A stretch of 64,000 nucleotides of DNA from the NCBI GenBank assembly GCA_020635795.1, contig JACJZD010000003.1, forward strand, positions 186,001 through 250,000, read 5' to 3'. Position numbers and translations under genes: made by a program. Position 1 is the stretch's first letter. Each line of letters begins with the position of its first letter. Below, in pieces: positions 24,080-32,927 of the stretch. Under the pieces are notes generated by a model. The model was not told the origin of the DNA, made no database searches, and saw only the letters and a list, made by a program, of their open reading frames with translations. The DNA is from Flavobacteriales bacterium. GTDB lineage: Bacteria; Bacteroidota; Bacteroidia; Flavobacteriales_E; Vicingaceae.

Positions 24080-25588
24080 GTGGAAATTATCAATTCTGTA
24101 TTTTCTTGGATTATCAAACAACGTATTCATCAAATGGAGTTGTTTATCAAATATCCTGTGGATGTTCAGAATGATCTGCTGCAAAAGTTGGTCTATCAGG
24201 CAAAAGATACTGAGTGGGGAAAGAAACATGAATACAAGTCGATAAATAGTTATGACGATTACAAATCAAGAGTTCCGTTACAAGACTATGAAACCTTAAA
24301 AAACGATATTTTTAGAATTAGAAATGGCGAACAAAATATTTTGTGGCCTACCGAAATTAAATGGTTTGCAAAATCATCGGGAACGGTAAGTGGAGAAAGT
24401 AAATTTATACCTGTAAGTAAAGAATCGTTGGAGGAATGTCATTACAAGGGAGGTAAAGATTTATTGTCCATTTACCATCACAACCACCCAGCATCAAAAC
24501 TTATTTTAGGAAAAACATTAGTAGTAGGAGGGAGTAGTCAACTGAATCAATACCACAACAGTTCTTATTATGGCGATTTATCGGCAATTATTATGAAAAA
24601 TTTTCCATTTTGGGTAGAGCAACGGAGAGTGCCAACACTCGAAATTGCGTTAATGGCAGAGTGGGAGCAGAAGATTGAAAAAATGGCGTTAACGACTTCT
24701 AAAGAAGATGTTTCAAACATTTCTGGTGTGCCATCTTGGACATTGATTTTGTTGAAGAAAATTTTAGAAATCACCGATAAAAAATCGATACATGAAGTGT
24801 GGCCAAACCTTGAGTTGTATATGCATGGAGGAGTTAATTTTTCGCCTTATAAACAACAATTTGATGCTGTTTTAAAAGGTTGTCCGATAAATTATTACGA
24901 AAATTATAATGCATCGGAAGGATTTTTTGGTTTGCAAGACCAATATAACTCAAAGGAAATGTTGTTGATGTTGGATTATGGTATTTTCTATGAGTTTATT
25001 CCAATGACTGAATTTGATAAAGAAAACCCAACAACTATTACTTTAGAAAACGTAAAACTAAATGTGAATTATGCCATTGTAATTTCTACTAATGCTGGTT
25101 TATGGCGTTATATTATTGGGGATACGGTAAAATTTACCTCATTAAATCCGTTTAGAATTAAAGTGACGGGTCGCACCAAGCATTTTATCAATGCATTTGG
25201 AGAAGAATTAATCATTGAAAATGTAGAGCAAGCGTTAGAAATTGCATGTAAAAAAGCAGAAGCATTGATTCATGAATACACTATTGCTCCAATTTATTTA
25301 GCCGATAATAAAAGTGGTAAACATCAATGGTTGATTGAGTTTGAAAAAAAACCAACGAGTACTGATTATTTTATGGAAGTGTTGGATACCGCTCTTAAAT
25401 CATTAAACTCCGACTACGAAGCCAAGCGGTATAAAAATTTAATACTTGATTTGCCAGAGTTGGTATTAATGCCAAAAAACACTTTTTATAATTGGTTAAA
25501 ACAACACAATAAGTTAGGAGGGCAACATAAAGTTCCCCGACTTTCAAATAATAGGAAAATTGCCGAAGAAATGCTTAAATTGGTATGA
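24080..25588 (+). CDS. GH3-family (auxin-responsive promoter type) acyl-adenylating enzyme
   Basis: 502 residues with a GTG start. The family pattern is clear: EIKWFAKSSGTVSGESKFIPVS (an ATP-binding SSGT loop), ELYMHGGVNFSPYKQQFD, YYENYNASEGFFGLQD and YRYIIGDTVKFTSLNPFRIK, then an FGEELIIENVEQAL segment. Plant GH3 enzymes join amino acids to acyl acids through an adenylate; bacterial members of this length are common in Bacteroidota, with unknown substrates. The next gene starts 25 bp downstream and may be co-transcribed. Confidence 0.87.
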   Translation: MEIINSVFSWIIKQRIHQMELFIKYPVDVQNDLLQKLVYQAKDTEWGKKHEYKSINSYDDYKSRVPLQDYETLKNDIFRIRNGEQNILWPTEIKWFAKSSGTVSGESKFIPVSKESLEECHYKGGKDLLSIYHHNHPASKLILGKTLVVGGSSQLNQYHNSSYYGDLSAIIMKNFPFWVEQRRVPTLEIALMAEWEQKIEKMALTTSKEDVSNISGVPSWTLILLKKILEITDKKSIHEVWPNLELYMHGGVNFSPYKQQFDAVLKGCPINYYENYNASEGFFGLQDQYNSKEMLLMLDYGIFYEFIPMTEFDKENPTTITLENVKLNVNYAIVISTNAGLWRYIIGDTVKFTSLNPFRIKVTGRTKHFINAFGEELIIENVEQALEIACKKAEALIHEYTIAPIYLADNKSGKHQWLIEFEKKPTSTDYFMEVLDTALKSLNSDYEAKRYKNLILDLPELVLMPKNTFYNWLKQHNKLGGQHKVPRLSNNRKIAEEMLKLV

Positions 25589-25612
25589 TATTAGCCATGA
25601 AGGTAAAATAGT

Positions 25613-26401
25613 ATGAAATACACTTTAATAAATATTTTAGTTGTTATCTCAATGTCTTTGTTTGCCCAGAACAATGCCGTTGTATTTAAAGGAAAACTGT
25701 TTACTACCGACCAAACAGGTAGTTATTACGAAATCTATTCAAATCAAATTATTAAAATTGGGAAAAATGGTCAACGACAATTTACCTATAGCAACAATAT
25801 TTTGGGTGAAATAACTAGCGTTGATGTATTTAATCCAATGAAAATTATTGTCTTTTTTAAAGATTTTTCAAAGGTAGTTGTATTAGATAATACATTATCA
25901 GAGCAGGGAGGTGTTTTAGATTTAAATGAAGTTAGTTTAGAAGAAACGTCTTTAGTTTGCACGTCATACAATAATGGAGTTTGGTATTACAATCCTGTAA
26001 AATTTCAATTGACCCGAATAGAGCATTCATCAAAAAGTACCAACACATCTGCTAATATTTCCAACATTTTAAATAAAAACATACAGCCTAATTTTTTGGT
26101 AGAATATAATAATAGAGTTTACCTGAATGATCCAATAAATGGTATTTTGGTGTTTGATATTTATGGAACTTACCTTAAAACAATACCAATATATCATTTA
26201 AACACTTTTCAGGTTAAAGAAAATTATATGCTTTATGTGAATAAAGAAGGGAATATTGCGACCTATGATTTTTTCACATTAGAACAAACTGTTTTTAAGC
26301 CTATTGAATATGCAAATGTAAAATGGGTTCGAATAGAAAATAAAAACATTTATATTGTAAATTCAAAAAATGAATTAATCATTGAAAAAATTGATTTATA
26401 A
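25613..26401 (+). CDS. Secreted uncharacterised protein, probable beta-propeller
   Basis: 262 residues with a signal peptide (MKYTLINILVVISMSLFA, cleavage before Q). The mature part is a series of short beta segments with loose repeats such as VFNPMKIIVFFKDFSKVVVL and NDPINGILVFDIYGTYLKTI, consistent with a small propeller like those of 6-bladed NHL/TolB proteins. No family assigned. It is 24 bp after the GH3-type gene. Confidence 0.65.
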   Translation: MKYTLINILVVISMSLFAQNNAVVFKGKLFTTDQTGSYYEIYSNQIIKIGKNGQRQFTYSNNILGEITSVDVFNPMKIIVFFKDFSKVVVLDNTLSEQGGVLDLNEVSLEETSLVCTSYNNGVWYYNPVKFQLTRIEHSSKSTNTSANISNILNKNIQPNFLVEYNNRVYLNDPINGILVFDIYGTYLKTIPIYHLNTFQVKENYMLYVNKEGNIATYDFFTLEQTVFKPIEYANVKWVRIENKNIYIVNSKNELIIEKIDL

Positions 26402-26478
26402 TTCTTTTTAAGCACTTGATTTTTCTAGTTTGTTATTGAATTTTTTTTGTACTTTTAGTTTCTCAAAAAAAATAAAAT

Positions 26479-27102
26479 ATGTTAATAGCAGTTGCAGGAA
26501 ATATCGGTTCAGGAAAAACTACACTTACTACATTATTGGCTAAACATTACAATTGGGATACCCACTTTGAAGATGTTGATGATAATCCGTATTTGAACGA
26601 TTTCTATAACGATATGCAACGTTGGTCTTTTAACTTGCAGGTTTATTACTTAACAAGCCGAATTAGTAAGATACAAGAAATAAATACAAGCGGAAAACCG
26701 ACTATTCAAGATAGAACCTTGTATGAAGATGCTTATATTTTTGCTCCCAACTTACATTCAATGGGTTTAATGACTACCCGTGATTTTGAAACTTATTTTT
26801 CGTTATTTAAGTTGCAAGAGTCGTTTATTAACCCACCAGATTTGTTAATTTATTTAAGAGCATCTGTATCTACCCTTGTTAACCAAATTCAGAAACGTGG
26901 ACGTGATTATGAAGAAAGTATTCGATTAGATTACTTGAAGCGCTTAAATGAACGTTATGAGGCTTGGATTTCAACTTACGATCAAGGTAAGATATTGGTT
27001 ATAGATGTTGATACCAATAATTTTTCTGAAAAAGCTGAAGATTTGGGTCTTATTATCAATAATATTGATGCCGAGCTACACGGCTTGTTTAAAACTAAAT
27101 AA
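26479..27102 (+). CDS. Deoxynucleoside kinase
   Basis: 207 residues, the standard size. Walker A is GNIGSGKTTL at residues about 7-16. DRTLYEDAYIFA carries the ERS/DR-type substrate residues, and the LID region is QKRGRDYEESIRLDYLKRL. It phosphorylates deoxynucleosides (deoxyadenosine or deoxyguanosine in the bacterial type) for salvage. The upstream region ends TACTTTTAG, close to the -7 box. Confidence 0.9.
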   Translation: MLIAVAGNIGSGKTTLTTLLAKHYNWDTHFEDVDDNPYLNDFYNDMQRWSFNLQVYYLTSRISKIQEINTSGKPTIQDRTLYEDAYIFAPNLHSMGLMTTRDFETYFSLFKLQESFINPPDLLIYLRASVSTLVNQIQKRGRDYEESIRLDYLKRLNERYEAWISTYDQGKILVIDVDTNNFSEKAEDLGLIINNIDAELHGLFKTK

Positions 27103-27178
27103 ATTTTTCTTTTCTTTTTTCGTTGCCTTTATCCCTTGTTTACAAGGGAGGTAGTTGAATATTGGAGTGATTATTACT

Positions 27179-27257
27179 GGATTCCTGACTTCCGCTATGC
27201 TGCATCAGGAATGGTAGTGGGGATTTTTGACTGCATCCCTGCGAATGCAGGGAACCA
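27179..27257. repeat. 79-bp tandem repeat, copy 1
   Basis: Begins GGATTCCTGACTTCCGCTAT and ends ATGCAGGGAACCA. It contains two small palindromes, TCCTGA...TCAGGA and CCCTGCGAATGCAGGG. Copy 2 starts 102 bp further and differs at 3 positions. The 27103-27364 gap between the kinase and GIY-YIG genes holds nothing else except a small TCCCTTGTTTACAAGGGA hairpin at 27130-27147. Confidence 0.9.
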
Positions 27258-27280
27258 GTAGTTTACTTTTGTTTTCTTTT

Positions 27281-27359
27281 GGATTCCTGACTTTCGCTAC
27301 GCTGCATCAGGAATGGTAGTGGGGATTTTTGACTTCATCCCTGCGAATGCAGGGAACCA
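27281..27359. repeat. 79-bp tandem repeat, copy 2
   Basis: Same sequence as 27179-27257 with three substitutions (TTCCGCTAT to TTTCGCTAC, GACTGC to GACTTC). It ends 5 bp from the stop codon of the GIY-YIG gene. Spacer between copies is 23 bp, unrelated to the repeat. Confidence 0.9.
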
Positions 27360-27364
27360 AAAGT

Positions 27365-27655
27365 TTATTCCGGCCAATCTTGAGATAAATCTTTCCAACC
27401 TGTATTGTCTTTTTCAATTAATTTTAATTTCCAAGCTCTTTTCCACTTTTTCATTTGTCGTTCTCGTGTAAACGCTTCGTTGTAGTTTTGATGTTCTTCA
27501 AAATATACCAGCATGGTTATATTGTATTTAGATGTAAAACCTGGTACAATTTTGTTTTTGTGTTCAGCTATTCGTCTTTCTAAATTGTTTGTTAAGCCAA
27601 TATATAATGTTCCATTTCGTTGACTAGCCAATATGTAAACATAGAAAGTATCCAT
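27365..27655 (-). CDS. Small GIY-YIG domain nuclease-like protein
   Basis: 96 residues. The GIY-YIG core is FYVYILASQRNGTLYIGLTN (Y-V-Y and Y-I-G) with the catalytic Arg in NLERRIAEHK and the later Glu in FTRERQMKKWKRAWK. It belongs to the UPF0213/YhbQ-like group of stand-alone domains, whose targets are mostly unknown. The gene is bracketed by palindromic repeats on both sides (27179-27359 and 27698-27715), an arrangement that may reflect a link between nuclease and repeats. Confidence 0.9.
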   Translation of the reverse strand: MDTFYVYILASQRNGTLYIGLTNNLERRIAEHKNKIVPGFTSKYNITMLVYFEEHQNYNEAFTRERQMKKWKRAWKLKLIEKDNTGWKDLSQDWPE

Positions 27656-27697
27656 AAATCAAACATATTGATTTTTAGAATATATTTTTGAATTGGT

Positions 27698-27715
27698 TTC
27701 CTGCCTACGCAGGAA
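27698..27715. repeat. Short palindrome upstream of the GIY-YIG gene
   Basis: TTCCTGCCTACGCAGGAA, followed by TGGTA as in the 79-bp repeats (CAGGAATGGTA). It looks like a shortened relative of those repeats on the other side of the gene. Confidence 0.6.
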
Positions 27716-27742
27716 TGGTAAGAGATGAGTAGGAATGGAAAT

Positions 27743-27773
27743 AAAAAAGCCCCGCAATTTGCAGGGCTTTTTA
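27743..27773 (-). terminator. Intrinsic terminator, usable on both strands
   Basis: GCCCCGCAATTTGCAGGGC (27749-27767) forms a hairpin with an A-run on one side and a T-run on the other. It lies 25 bp after the stop of the minus-strand outer-membrane protein gene. Confidence 0.85.
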
Positions 27774-27797
27774 TATTCTTACTTTTAAGAGTATTTC

Positions 27798-28661
27798 TTA
27801 GAAGTGGATGTTTAAAGAGATGTTAGCACCAGAGATACCATTATCTAAAGAGAATGCAGATGATTTTCCACCTTTAGTAGTTTTAGTAACTAAAGTGTTA
27901 GCAGTACCACCAGCTGGAGTTGTCCATTCTTCTGAAGTAGTTTCTGATTCACCTGTAGAAGACATTGCTAATCCCCAAGTATATTTAGCACCTAAAGAAA
28001 CTTTTGGAGCGAAAAACCATTCAGCACCTAAGAATCCCATTAATCCTAATTGGAAAGTAGAACCAGCTTTAACTTCAGTATTTCTTACACCGTTACCAGA
28101 AGAAGTACCTACAGCTGTAGTTCCTGACCAGTTAGTCCATTGTGCAGTGTGACCATCGTTACGAGTATCACCGTAAGTATACTTAGTAGAACCACCACCA
28201 AAACCAATGTACATCATAGCACCATATACACCTTGGATTCTAGTATTACCTCTTCTTTTTTCAATACCACCACCTAATGTAATGTTATTGTAAGAAACAG
28301 AAACCTCATCAGTAATAGTACCAGTAGCACCTAATGCACCTGTAGTATCGATGTTGTTTGTTGCGCTGTTAGAACCAAAACCAATTCTTAACATACCAAT
28401 GTAAGCAGTTTTTTCGTCTTTAAACATTTTACCATAGATAGTGTTTGGCATATACCAAGTAGCACCAGCTCCAATACCGTTACCAGTGTTACCGTTAAAT
28501 AAGTTACCAGCATAGTTTAAGAATGGGTTTGCATCGATACCGATTGCCCAATCACCAGCTTCTGGTAAATAAGCTTCACCTTTTTTAGATGTTAAACCAT
28601 CTTGAGCGAAAGTTGCAGTAGCAGCAAAGATAGCAGCTACAAATAATAATCTTTTTTTCAT
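27798..28661 (-). CDS. Outer-membrane beta-barrel protein
   Basis: 287 residues with a signal peptide (MKKRLLFVAAIFAATATFA, cleavage before Q). The mature protein is made of alternating amphipathic strands rich in Gly, Thr and aromatics (GGGIEKRRGNTRIQGVYGAM, VSLGAKYTWGLAMSSTG), and it ends with a strand finishing in Phe (ISLNIHF), the usual barrel C-terminal signal. An 8 to 10-strand barrel is likely. Codon use (uniform GTA, ACC, CCA choices) suggests high expression, matching the strong promoter at 28717-28748 and the terminator. Confidence 0.8.
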   Translation of the reverse strand: MKKRLLFVAAIFAATATFAQDGLTSKKGEAYLPEAGDWAIGIDANPFLNYAGNLFNGNTGNGIGAGATWYMPNTIYGKMFKDEKTAYIGMLRIGFGSNSATNNIDTTGALGATGTITDEVSVSYNNITLGGGIEKRRGNTRIQGVYGAMMYIGFGGGSTKYTYGDTRNDGHTAQWTNWSGTTAVGTSSGNGVRNTEVKAGSTFQLGLMGFLGAEWFFAPKVSLGAKYTWGLAMSSTGESETTSEEWTTPAGGTANTLVTKTTKGGKSSAFSLDNGISGANISLNIHF

Positions 28662-28716
28662 TTTTAATTGTTTTTAGTTAAACTTTTTAATTTTTAATTT
28701 AATTTTTAGTTTGCGA

Positions 28717-28748
28717 CAAACTTACAACATTTTTTTTAAACTGTGCAA
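28717..28748 (-). promoter_or_regulatory. Promoter of the outer-membrane protein gene
   Basis: Minus strand: TTG (28746-28748), 21 bp, TAAGTTTG (28717-28724), a full match to the Bacteroidota -33/-7 pattern. It predicts a leader of about 50 nt. The rest of 28662-28899 is AT-rich with no other feature. Confidence 0.65.
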
Positions 28749-28899
28749 CTTTTTTTTATTTTTATTAACAATTGTTTGTAGTTATTAACAGGTTGTTGAT
28801 AACTTTCAATCCCTTTGTTACTATTGATTTAAACGGTTTTTTATTTATGTTATTTGTTTGTTGTTTGATGTAAAAATAACACTTTTTTAACAGCGTTAC

Positions 28900-31686
28900 C
28901 TATTTATTTTCTGAAATTTCTTCTTGTTTTGGGTTTAATTCGATTGAAAAATCAACTTTTACCTCTTCTCCAAGTATTCCTCCGCCATAAGTTAATCCAA
29001 AATCATTTTTGTTTATGATAATGTTTCCTGCAAAAGCTGCCGATGGAAATCCCCATGGGGTATCTTGTTTTCCGAAATAGTTAAAAGGAAATTCTACCTC
29101 TTTAGTTACTCCCATCATGGTTAATTTACCTTTAGCTAAGTAACCATCTACATTTTTAGTAATATCAGAAGCTGTAAATGTTATTGTTGGGAATTTAGGT
29201 GAATTGAACATTTCCTCTCCTTTTAAATGTTTATCGCGTTTTTCATTTCCAGTATTTACTGAATTAACATCGATAGTAATGTTCATATCCATTTTACCTT
29301 CTACAAAATTCACTGTGCCATTAACTTTTTGAAAATTACCTTTCGAATTAGCTAATATGTGACGAATAGTAAAGTCTACATAAGAATGTGCTTCATCCAA
29401 AACCCATTCTCCTGTTAATTCGCTAATGTCTTTTACAATAATCTCGTTTCCTTGATCATCATAAAGTGTAGCTTTTTCTTCAATGATTGTTTCAACTTCT
29501 GGAACCATATCTTTAGTGTGTCCACCTAAAATTGGAGCAATAACCAATCCAATTAAACAAGTTAATTTAATTAAGATGTTCATTGATGGACCAGAAGTAT
29601 CTTTAAATGGATCTCCAACTGTATCACCAGTTACAGCTGCTTTGTGAGCATCAGAACCTTTGTAAGTCATTTCGCCATTAATCATTACACCTGCTTCAAA
29701 AGATTTTTTAGCATTATCCCAAGCTCCACCTGCATTATTTTGGAATACAGCCCACAATACACCTGAAACTGTTACACCAGCCATATAACCACCTAACATT
29801 TCAGCAATTAATTTATTGTCGTAACCTAACAACATAGGTAGTACTACGATAAGGATAGGGAAACCAATGGTTAAAATACCTGGCAACATCATTTCTCTTA
29901 AAGCAGCTTTAGTAGAAATTTCTACACATTTACCGTATTGAGGTTTTCCAGTACCTTCCATAATTCCTGGAATTTCTTTGAATTGTCTTCTTACTTCATA
30001 TACCATGTCCATAGCAGCTTTACCAACAGAGTTCATCGCTAGGGCAGAGAACACAACTGGAATCATACCTCCTACAAATAACATGGCTAATACTGGTGCT
30101 TTAAAGATGTTAATTCCATCAATACCAGTAAATGTAACATAAGCAGCAAATAAAGCTAATGATGTTAATGCCGCTGAAGCAATAGCAAAACCTTTACCTG
30201 TTGCAGCGGTTGTATTTCCAACTGAATCTAAAATATCAGTACGAGTCCTAACTTCTTTAGGTAATTCACTCATTTCAGCAATACCACCAGCATTATCAGA
30301 AATTGGTCCGAAAGCATCGATTGCTAATTGCATAGCTGTTGTTGCCATCATAGCTGAAGCGGCTAAAGCAACACCGTAAAATCCTGCAAAAGCATAAGAT
30401 GCCCATATAGCAGCAGCAAATAAAATTACTGTAGGGAATGTAGAAATCATACCTGTAGCTAAACCAGCAATAACATTTGTTCCAGCACCAGTTGACGATT
30501 TTTGTACAATTGCTAAAACTGGTTTTGTGCCTAATCCAGTGTAATATTCAGTAACAGAAGAAATAACTCCACCAACCACTAAACCAACAATGGTAGCATA
30601 AAATACTCTCATTGAAGAAATGTCTTTTAAACCTTCACCAAAGAATTCCATTTTCATGGTTTCTGGCAACATATACTTAACTAATACAAAGCAAGAAATT
30701 GCAGTAAGTACAATTGAAACCCAGTTTCCAACATTTAAAGCACCTTGTACTTGTTTTTCTTTTGCATCGTCAGATTTAATTTTAACCAACATAGTTCCAA
30801 CAATTGAAAACAAAATACCAAAACCTGCAATTGCCATTGGTAATAAGATTGGACCAATTCCATTAAAAGCATCTTGAATTGCACCACCCATATCTTTTAT
30901 TACATAGTTACCTAAAACCATAGCAGCTAAAACAGTTGCAACATAAGAACCAAATAAGTCAGCACCCATACCAGCAACATCACCTACATTGTCACCTACA
31001 TTATCAGCAATTGTAGCTGGGTTACGTGGGTCATCTTCTGGAATTCCAGCCTCAACTTTACCAACTAAATCAGCGCCAACATCAGCAGCTTTGGTATAAA
31101 TACCACCACCAACACGAGCAAATAATGCAATAGATTCAGCACCTAATGAAAAACCTGCTAAAGTTTCTAATACAATAGTCATATCTTCTGTAGAAGTCCA
31201 AACACCTTTCATGAAGTAGTTAAATAATAAGATAAAGAAACCAGTTAAACCTAAAACAGCCAAACCAGCAACACCTAATCCCATTACTGTACCACCACTA
31301 AAAGAAACTTTTAATGCTTGTATTAAACTTGTACGAGCAGCCTGAGTTGTTCTAACATTAGTTTTAGTAGCTATTTTCATCCCCATATTACCTGCTAATG
31401 CAGAGAAAAATGCTCCGAAAATAAATGCTACTACTATTAATATGTGTGTAGTAGGAACAACAAATGAAATTCCAGCTAAAACAATACTTGCTCCAATAAC
31501 GAAGAAAGTCAATAATTTATACTCTGCTTTTAAGAAAGCTAAAGCTCCTTCATAAATGTAATCTGAAATTTCTTTCATTTTACCATCACCAGCATCTTGT
31601 TTTAAAACCCATGCTCTTTTAGCTGCCATGAAAGCTAAACCAATCAATGCCATTACTATCGGCAAATAAATCATCATTGAACTCAT
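28900..31686 (-). CDS. hppA: Membrane-bound ion-pumping pyrophosphatase fused to a YceI domain
   Basis: 928 residues. Residues 1 to about 725 form a complete membrane pyrophosphatase with many membrane helices and the PPi site DVGADLVGKVEAGIPEDDPR, TIADNVGDNVGDVAGMGADL and DAFGPISDNAGGIAEM. The sequence GNTTAATGKG has Ala where K+-independent enzymes have Lys, so K+ dependence is expected; whether H+ or Na+ is pumped cannot be told. Residues about 758-918 are an extra YceI-type lipocalin-like domain (TGEWVLDEAHSYVDFTIRH, KGEEMFNSPKFPTITF). Known mPPases end near residue 700-750, so this is a fusion. If the C-terminus is periplasmic as in solved mPPases, the YceI part would lie there. Confidence 0.93.
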   Translation of the reverse strand: MSSMMIYLPIVMALIGLAFMAAKRAWVLKQDAGDGKMKEISDYIYEGALAFLKAEYKLLTFFVIGASIVLAGISFVVPTTHILIVVAFIFGAFFSALAGNMGMKIATKTNVRTTQAARTSLIQALKVSFSGGTVMGLGVAGLAVLGLTGFFILLFNYFMKGVWTSTEDMTIVLETLAGFSLGAESIALFARVGGGIYTKAADVGADLVGKVEAGIPEDDPRNPATIADNVGDNVGDVAGMGADLFGSYVATVLAAMVLGNYVIKDMGGAIQDAFNGIGPILLPMAIAGFGILFSIVGTMLVKIKSDDAKEKQVQGALNVGNWVSIVLTAISCFVLVKYMLPETMKMEFFGEGLKDISSMRVFYATIVGLVVGGVISSVTEYYTGLGTKPVLAIVQKSSTGAGTNVIAGLATGMISTFPTVILFAAAIWASYAFAGFYGVALAASAMMATTAMQLAIDAFGPISDNAGGIAEMSELPKEVRTRTDILDSVGNTTAATGKGFAIASAALTSLALFAAYVTFTGIDGINIFKAPVLAMLFVGGMIPVVFSALAMNSVGKAAMDMVYEVRRQFKEIPGIMEGTGKPQYGKCVEISTKAALREMMLPGILTIGFPILIVVLPMLLGYDNKLIAEMLGGYMAGVTVSGVLWAVFQNNAGGAWDNAKKSFEAGVMINGEMTYKGSDAHKAAVTGDTVGDPFKDTSGPSMNILIKLTCLIGLVIAPILGGHTKDMVPEVETIIEEKATLYDDQGNEIIVKDISELTGEWVLDEAHSYVDFTIRHILANSKGNFQKVNGTVNFVEGKMDMNITIDVNSVNTGNEKRDKHLKGEEMFNSPKFPTITFTASDITKNVDGYLAKGKLTMMGVTKEVEFPFNYFGKQDTPWGFPSAAFAGNIIINKNDFGLTYGGGILGEEVKVDFSIELNPKQEEISENK

Positions 31687-31742
31687 ACTGTATAATTATT
31701 TTGTGTTATAATATATTTTAATTCTAAAATTTTTTCGGAGGG

Positions 31743-31774
31743 CAAAAGTAGGGAATTAAATGAATAATGAACAA
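31743..31774 (-). promoter_or_regulatory. Promoter of the pyrophosphatase-YceI gene
   Basis: Minus strand: TTG (31772-31774), 21 bp, TACTTTTG (31743-31750). It lies about 57 bp before the start codon. No other element is seen in 31687-31863. Confidence 0.6.
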
Positions 31775-31863
31775 TGAATAACAAATAATTTCATTTTAGT
31801 CGTTTACAACGAGCCTGTCATCCTTTATTAATAGGTATTTAATAGAAAAATACTTTTATATGT

Positions 31864-32841
31864 TTATTTGTACATTACTTGTTTAACTGCTTTTATGATT
31901 TTATCCACATTAGGTAGATAAGCTTCAATTAATGGTACAGAAAAACTCATCGGTACATCTGCTCCAGTAACTCTTGCAACAGGTGCATCTAAATAATCAA
32001 AAGCTTCTTTTTGAACTTTATAAGTAACTTCAGAAGCAAAACAACCCAAAGGCCATGATTCTTCAACAAAAACCAAGCGATTTGTCTTTTTTACTGATTC
32101 TATTATGGTTTTATAATCAATTGGGCGTAAACTTCTCAAATCGATCACTTCAGCATTAATACCTTCCTTAGCTAGTTCTTCTGCAGCAGTTTTTACCAAC
32201 TTCATCATTTTACCAAAACCAGCAATAGTAACATCAGTACCTTGTTTTACTACATCCGCAACTCCTATTGGAATAATGTATTCACCATCAGGAACCAAAC
32301 CTTTATCGCCGTACATTTGTTCCGATTCCATAAAAATTACTGGGTCATTGTCTCTAATTGCAGCTTTTAATAACCCTTTAGCATCTGCTGGTGTTGAAGG
32401 TTGTATTACTTTTAATCCTGGACAGTTAGCATACCAATTAGAAAAATCTTGAGAATGGGTTGCTCCTAATTGTCCTGCAGAACCTGTTCCACCTCTGAAT
32501 ACAATAGGAATATTTAATTGCCCACCAGACATGTTATACATTTTAGCAGCGTTGTTTACAATTTGATCAATAGCCACTAGTGAAAAATTCCAAGTCATAA
32601 ATTCTACTATTGGTCTCATACCGTTCATTGCAGCACCAACAGCAATACCTGTAAATCCATTTTCAGCAATAGGCGTATCAATAATTCTTTTCGGACCAAA
32701 TTCGTCTAACATACCCTTACTAACTTTGTAAGCTCCATTATATTCAGCCACTTCTTCACCCATTAAAACAATAGAATTGTCTTTTCTCATTTCCTCACAC
32801 ATGGCTTCATTAAGTGCTTCTCTAAATTGAATTTCTCTCAT
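31864..32841 (-). CDS. pdhB: Pyruvate dehydrogenase E1 component, beta subunit
   Basis: 325 residues. Typical transketolase-like beta subunit: MREIQFREALNEAMCEEM, VLMGEEVAEYNGAYKVSKG, IAENGFTGIAVGAAMNGMRP, MYNMSGGQLNIPIVFRGGTG and the C-terminal DAPVARVTGADVPMSF. With E1 alpha it decarboxylates pyruvate using thiamine diphosphate. E1 alpha and E2 are not in the neighbourhood, so this gene is separate from its partners, as often in Flavobacteriia. A TAATTTTG -7 match lies at 32862-32869. Branched-chain keto-acid E1 beta is a less likely alternative. Confidence 0.9.
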   Translation of the reverse strand: MREIQFREALNEAMCEEMRKDNSIVLMGEEVAEYNGAYKVSKGMLDEFGPKRIIDTPIAENGFTGIAVGAAMNGMRPIVEFMTWNFSLVAIDQIVNNAAKMYNMSGGQLNIPIVFRGGTGSAGQLGATHSQDFSNWYANCPGLKVIQPSTPADAKGLLKAAIRDNDPVIFMESEQMYGDKGLVPDGEYIIPIGVADVVKQGTDVTIAGFGKMMKLVKTAAEELAKEGINAEVIDLRSLRPIDYKTIIESVKKTNRLVFVEESWPLGCFASEVTYKVQKEAFDYLDAPVARVTGADVPMSFSVPLIEAYLPNVDKIIKAVKQVMYK

Positions 32842-32927
32842 AGCTAAAATGTTTTACGCGTCAAAATTATAAAATAAATGCAGTTTTTTAAGGTTTTTAA
32901 TTTTTAAAGCTATTTTTGAATAATAAT

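Noticed and set aside
27179..27359. Two direct repeats resembling the start of a CRISPR array
   Set aside because: Only two copies, 79 bp each with internal hairpins, spacer of 23 bp, and no cas genes nearby.
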